Assembly: GCF_000737335.2 (NCBI RefSeq) | Contig: NZ_JMCC02000029.1 | Location: 62,001-126,000 of the forward strand | Reading direction: 5' to 3' | From: Enhygromyxa salina | GTDB taxonomy: Bacteria; Myxococcota_A; Polyangia; Nannocystales; Nannocystaceae | DNA length: 64,000 bases | In this document: piece by piece, positions 62,632 through 64,000 of the stretch | Position numbering within the stretch: the first letter of the stretch is position 1 | Layout: every line of letters begins with the position of its first letter | The notes under the pieces: generated by a model | Database searches by the model: none | Told to the model about the DNA's origin: nothing | Seen by the model: the letters and a program-made list of their open reading frames with translations, nothing else | Translations under genes and position numbers: made by a program

Positions 62632-62667
62632 CCCGATCTCGGGCACTTGTGTTTGCCCGAGATCGGG
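62632..62667. repeat. Perfect 14-bp inverted repeat
   Basis: CCCGATCTCGGGCA and its exact reverse complement are separated by 8 bases. It lies in the 280-bp gap between the Uma2 gene and the toxin-antitoxin pair. There is no T tract. About 60 bp upstream lies a fragment that reads TGGACTCGAACC, like the end of a tRNA T-arm, but no tRNA can be folded. It may be a hairpin operator, attachment relic or bidirectional terminator. Confidence 0.6.
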
Positions 62668-62730
62668 GCCGTTCGACAGAGTTGGGGGCAGGATAGGGGC
62701 AGGGATCCGCGGTCGCGCTACACTGCCCGC

Positions 62731-62988
62731 GTGAGCGACGAAGCCAGCCGAATCCTCGACGCGGCCATGAAGCTGCCCGAGCCCGAGCGCGCGGTGATCG
62801 CCGCGATCCTGGCCGACAGCATCGGCGATGGGTTTTCGCCCGAGGAGATCACAGCGGCCTGGATCGCGGAGGCGAAGCGGCGTGCTGAGGCGATCGACCG
62901 GGGCGAGCTGGAGTTGGTCGACTCTGAAGACATGATGGCGCGGCTGCGTGCGCGGGCCCGTCGCGTGCACGAGCGTCGAGCTGGTTGA
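62731..62988 (+). CDS. Antitoxin-type addiction module protein
   Basis: A GTG start gives (V)SDEASRILDAAMKLPEPERA, followed by VIAAILADSIGDGFSPEEITAAW and EAIDRGELELVDSEDMMARL. This matches the short addiction-module antitoxin family (Stf/RelB-like) usually found directly before ParE-type toxins. At 85 residues its length is normal. The N-terminal part would bind DNA and the C-terminal helix would wrap the toxin. Its stop overlaps the in-frame region just upstream of the toxin start. Confidence 0.87.
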   Translation: MSDEASRILDAAMKLPEPERAVIAAILADSIGDGFSPEEITAAWIAEAKRRAEAIDRGELELVDSEDMMARLRARARRVHERRAG

Positions 62989-62990
62989 CT

Positions 62991-63290
62991 ATGCGTGTGC
63001 GCTACTCGCTCGCCGCGGAGGCGGAGCTCGCAGACGCCGTCGACTGGTACGCGTCGCGCGAGGACGGTGAGCGATTGGTCGATCGCTTCTTGCGCGAGGT
63101 GGCACGGGTCGAGAGCTTGGCGGGGGAAGGTCCGCGGGCGTGGCCGGAGGTCGAGCCCGGCGTGCGTCGGGTCGTGCTGGACCGGTTCCCGTTCTCGCTG
63201 ATCTACCGGATCGCGGTCGACGAGCTACAGGTATTGGCCGTGGCCCATCACAGCCGTCGACCGGGGTATTGGCGCGATCGGCTGGGGTGA
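62991..63290 (+). CDS. RelE/ParE-family toxin
   Basis: The ATG at 62991 begins MRVRYSLAAEAELADAVDWY, the helical ParE N-terminus. It is followed by ERLVDRFLREVARVESLAGE, then RRVVLDRFPFSLIYRIAVDE and LQVLAVAHHSRRPGYWRDR. These are the typical ParE beta-strand and C-terminal motif. ParE proteins poison gyrase; RelE members cut mRNA at ribosomes. The exact target is not decided by sequence. It is translationally linked to the antitoxin (2-bp gap). A stabilisation module for a mobile region is possible. Confidence 0.9.
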   Translation: MRVRYSLAAEAELADAVDWYASREDGERLVDRFLREVARVESLAGEGPRAWPEVEPGVRRVVLDRFPFSLIYRIAVDELQVLAVAHHSRRPGYWRDRLG

Positions 63291-63727
63291 CCCGACTCGC
63301 GAGAAACCAAACACGACAGGAGCGCACTGGACACGAATTAGTCGCACACAACCGATGTCGAGACTGGCATGGCCCACCGCCGCAAGTATCGGTGCCGAGT
63401 TGGGTAGGGGGGGTATGAACAATTCAACCAAGCCCAGCCATTGGGAGATTAGCGAGAGTAGCGAATGCCGTCCGCCAGCCGGGCAAGCGGCGAACCCTAG
63501 TCGTTGCCGAATTGGGAAGCGGTAGCGACGGTGGGGTATGGGCCAGGGATATCCCCGGGTGGAGCTACAGGCTTTCGGTCGACATTTGTGTTTGCCTGCA
63601 AATCACCGTGTCCGAGCTGAATATCGGAAGCACGCTCAAGATCTTCGGCCATGATGCGGTCGACCTGAAGCCGAACATGTGTTTGCTGTTCTACAGTGGT
63701 GCATGAATCGTGAGGCGAACGCGCGCC
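63291..63727. other. 437-bp stretch without a confident gene
   Basis: Several short frames cross this stretch on both strands but none has a recognisable domain or convincing ribosome site. Base composition is lower in GC than the surroundings near 63560-63690. It may hold a small or decayed gene: one frame on the plus strand (63512-63706) reads VDICVCLQITVSELNIGSTL, which is weakly coherent. Confidence 0.4.
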
Positions 63728-64000
63728 ATGGCTGCTATCCGTTCGCCCAAGCTCCAACCCAACGAGCCCACCGAGTCGACCAGGCCGCGCCGCTGGGTTG
63801 CGGGCTTGCTTGGCGGGCATGATGTAGCCAAACGCGACGCTCGGGGACACTCGCGCGCGAGCTCGACTTTCTGGACTCCAAAGGCGGTGAAACATGACGA
63901 TGACAGATCTCGCCCAATACCCAACGCGTCTGCGGGGAGCTCGAACGCTCCCGCGAGTCTGCTCGCCGGCAAGCCGCGCGAGCTAGCGATCGCGGAGATC
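63728..64000 (+). CDS. Unknown protein, 3'-truncated by window edge
   Basis: An ATG begins MAAIRSPKLQPNEPTESTRP and the frame stays open to the right edge, ending ..LLAGKPRELAIAEI. It is Arg/Ser/Pro/Ala-rich, with no signal peptide. The last segment could be the start of a folded domain. It overlaps minus-strand frames, so it might be spurious, but open-ended frames of ~90 codons at the boundary deserve mention. Confidence 0.4.
   Translation, partial: MAAIRSPKLQPNEPTESTRPRRWVAGLLGGHDVAKRDARGHSRASSTFWTPKAVKHDDDRSRPIPNASAGSSNAPASLLAGKPRELAIAEI

Noticed and set aside
63497..63895. 132-codon open frame on the minus strand
   Set aside because: No domain, no ribosome site, and composition like a shadow frame; the plus-strand frame running to the window end is at least as likely.

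Overview
The window is high-GC DNA with dense coding on both strands. Many secreted proteins carry a lipobox followed by a Gly-Asp (GDGDGD) linker. Eukaryote-like Ser/Thr kinases, DUF4215 Cys-rich repeat proteins and RCC1 repeats are also present. Together these point to a myxobacterium of suborder Nannocystineae (Enhygromyxa/Plesiocystis/Nannocystis-like). This placement is inferred from protein style, not from a marker gene.

Layout. 1-6.6 kb: surface and lipoprotein genes (vWA protein, two paralogous GD-linker lipoproteins) and a TPR Ser/Thr kinase. 6.7-11.1 kb: an ECF sigma factor and surface-polysaccharide genes (PseB/CapE-like dehydratase, a probable glycan protein, a Wzx-like flippase). 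11.1-13.2 kb: nested palindromic elements, then an overlapping AAA ATPase + DUF4276 (Toprim-like) pair that looks like a defence module. 13.2-28.4 kb: mixed housekeeping and signalling (RCC1/DUF4215 lipoprotein, lipase, XRE regulator, PlsC, TM-helix-repeat channel-like protein, a second kinase, a WGR-SWIM-ATP ligase fusion, a three-gene WD40/membrane operon, a thioredoxin-fold lipoprotein, a DUF2786 protein). 28.6-38.9 kb: RadA; a two-gene unit of a 1224-aa coiled-coil/hydrophobic protein followed by a bacterial homologue of the major vault protein; and a NarL-type two-component pair. 38.9-39.5 kb: a structured repeat array. 39.5-49.8 kb: a cytochrome P450 fused to two cyclic-nucleotide domains, an MBOAT/wax-synthase-like gene, and several exported enzymes (GH172-like, metzincin, copper monooxygenase). 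49.8-54.5 kb: an overlapping operon proS-hypothetical-MBL hydrolase-NDH-2-like oxidoreductase, and divergent nth. 54.5-58.1 kb: repeats, an M50 protease, and a bufferin-type RiPP locus (Cys-rich precursor opposite an MNIO-BufC fusion). 58.1-64 kb: another DUF4215 lipoprotein, a beta-propeller-like protein, DoxX-like and Uma2 genes, a ParE-type toxin-antitoxin pair, and a gene running off the right edge.

Most notable: (1) the vault-protein homologue with its large co-directional partner; (2) the bufferin-type locus with a fused MNIO-BufC enzyme and a precursor that appears to carry a lipoprotein signal; (3) a 168-bp hairpin element present twice, each copy sitting inside another palindrome, whose stem mismatches are almost all G-U compatible on one strand, suggesting selection on an RNA fold; (4) unusual fusions (P450-cNMP-cNMP and WGR-SWIM-ligase).

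All family calls are from reading motifs; no database search was possible. Start codons are often uncertain because GTG/TTG starts and weak ribosome sites are common here.
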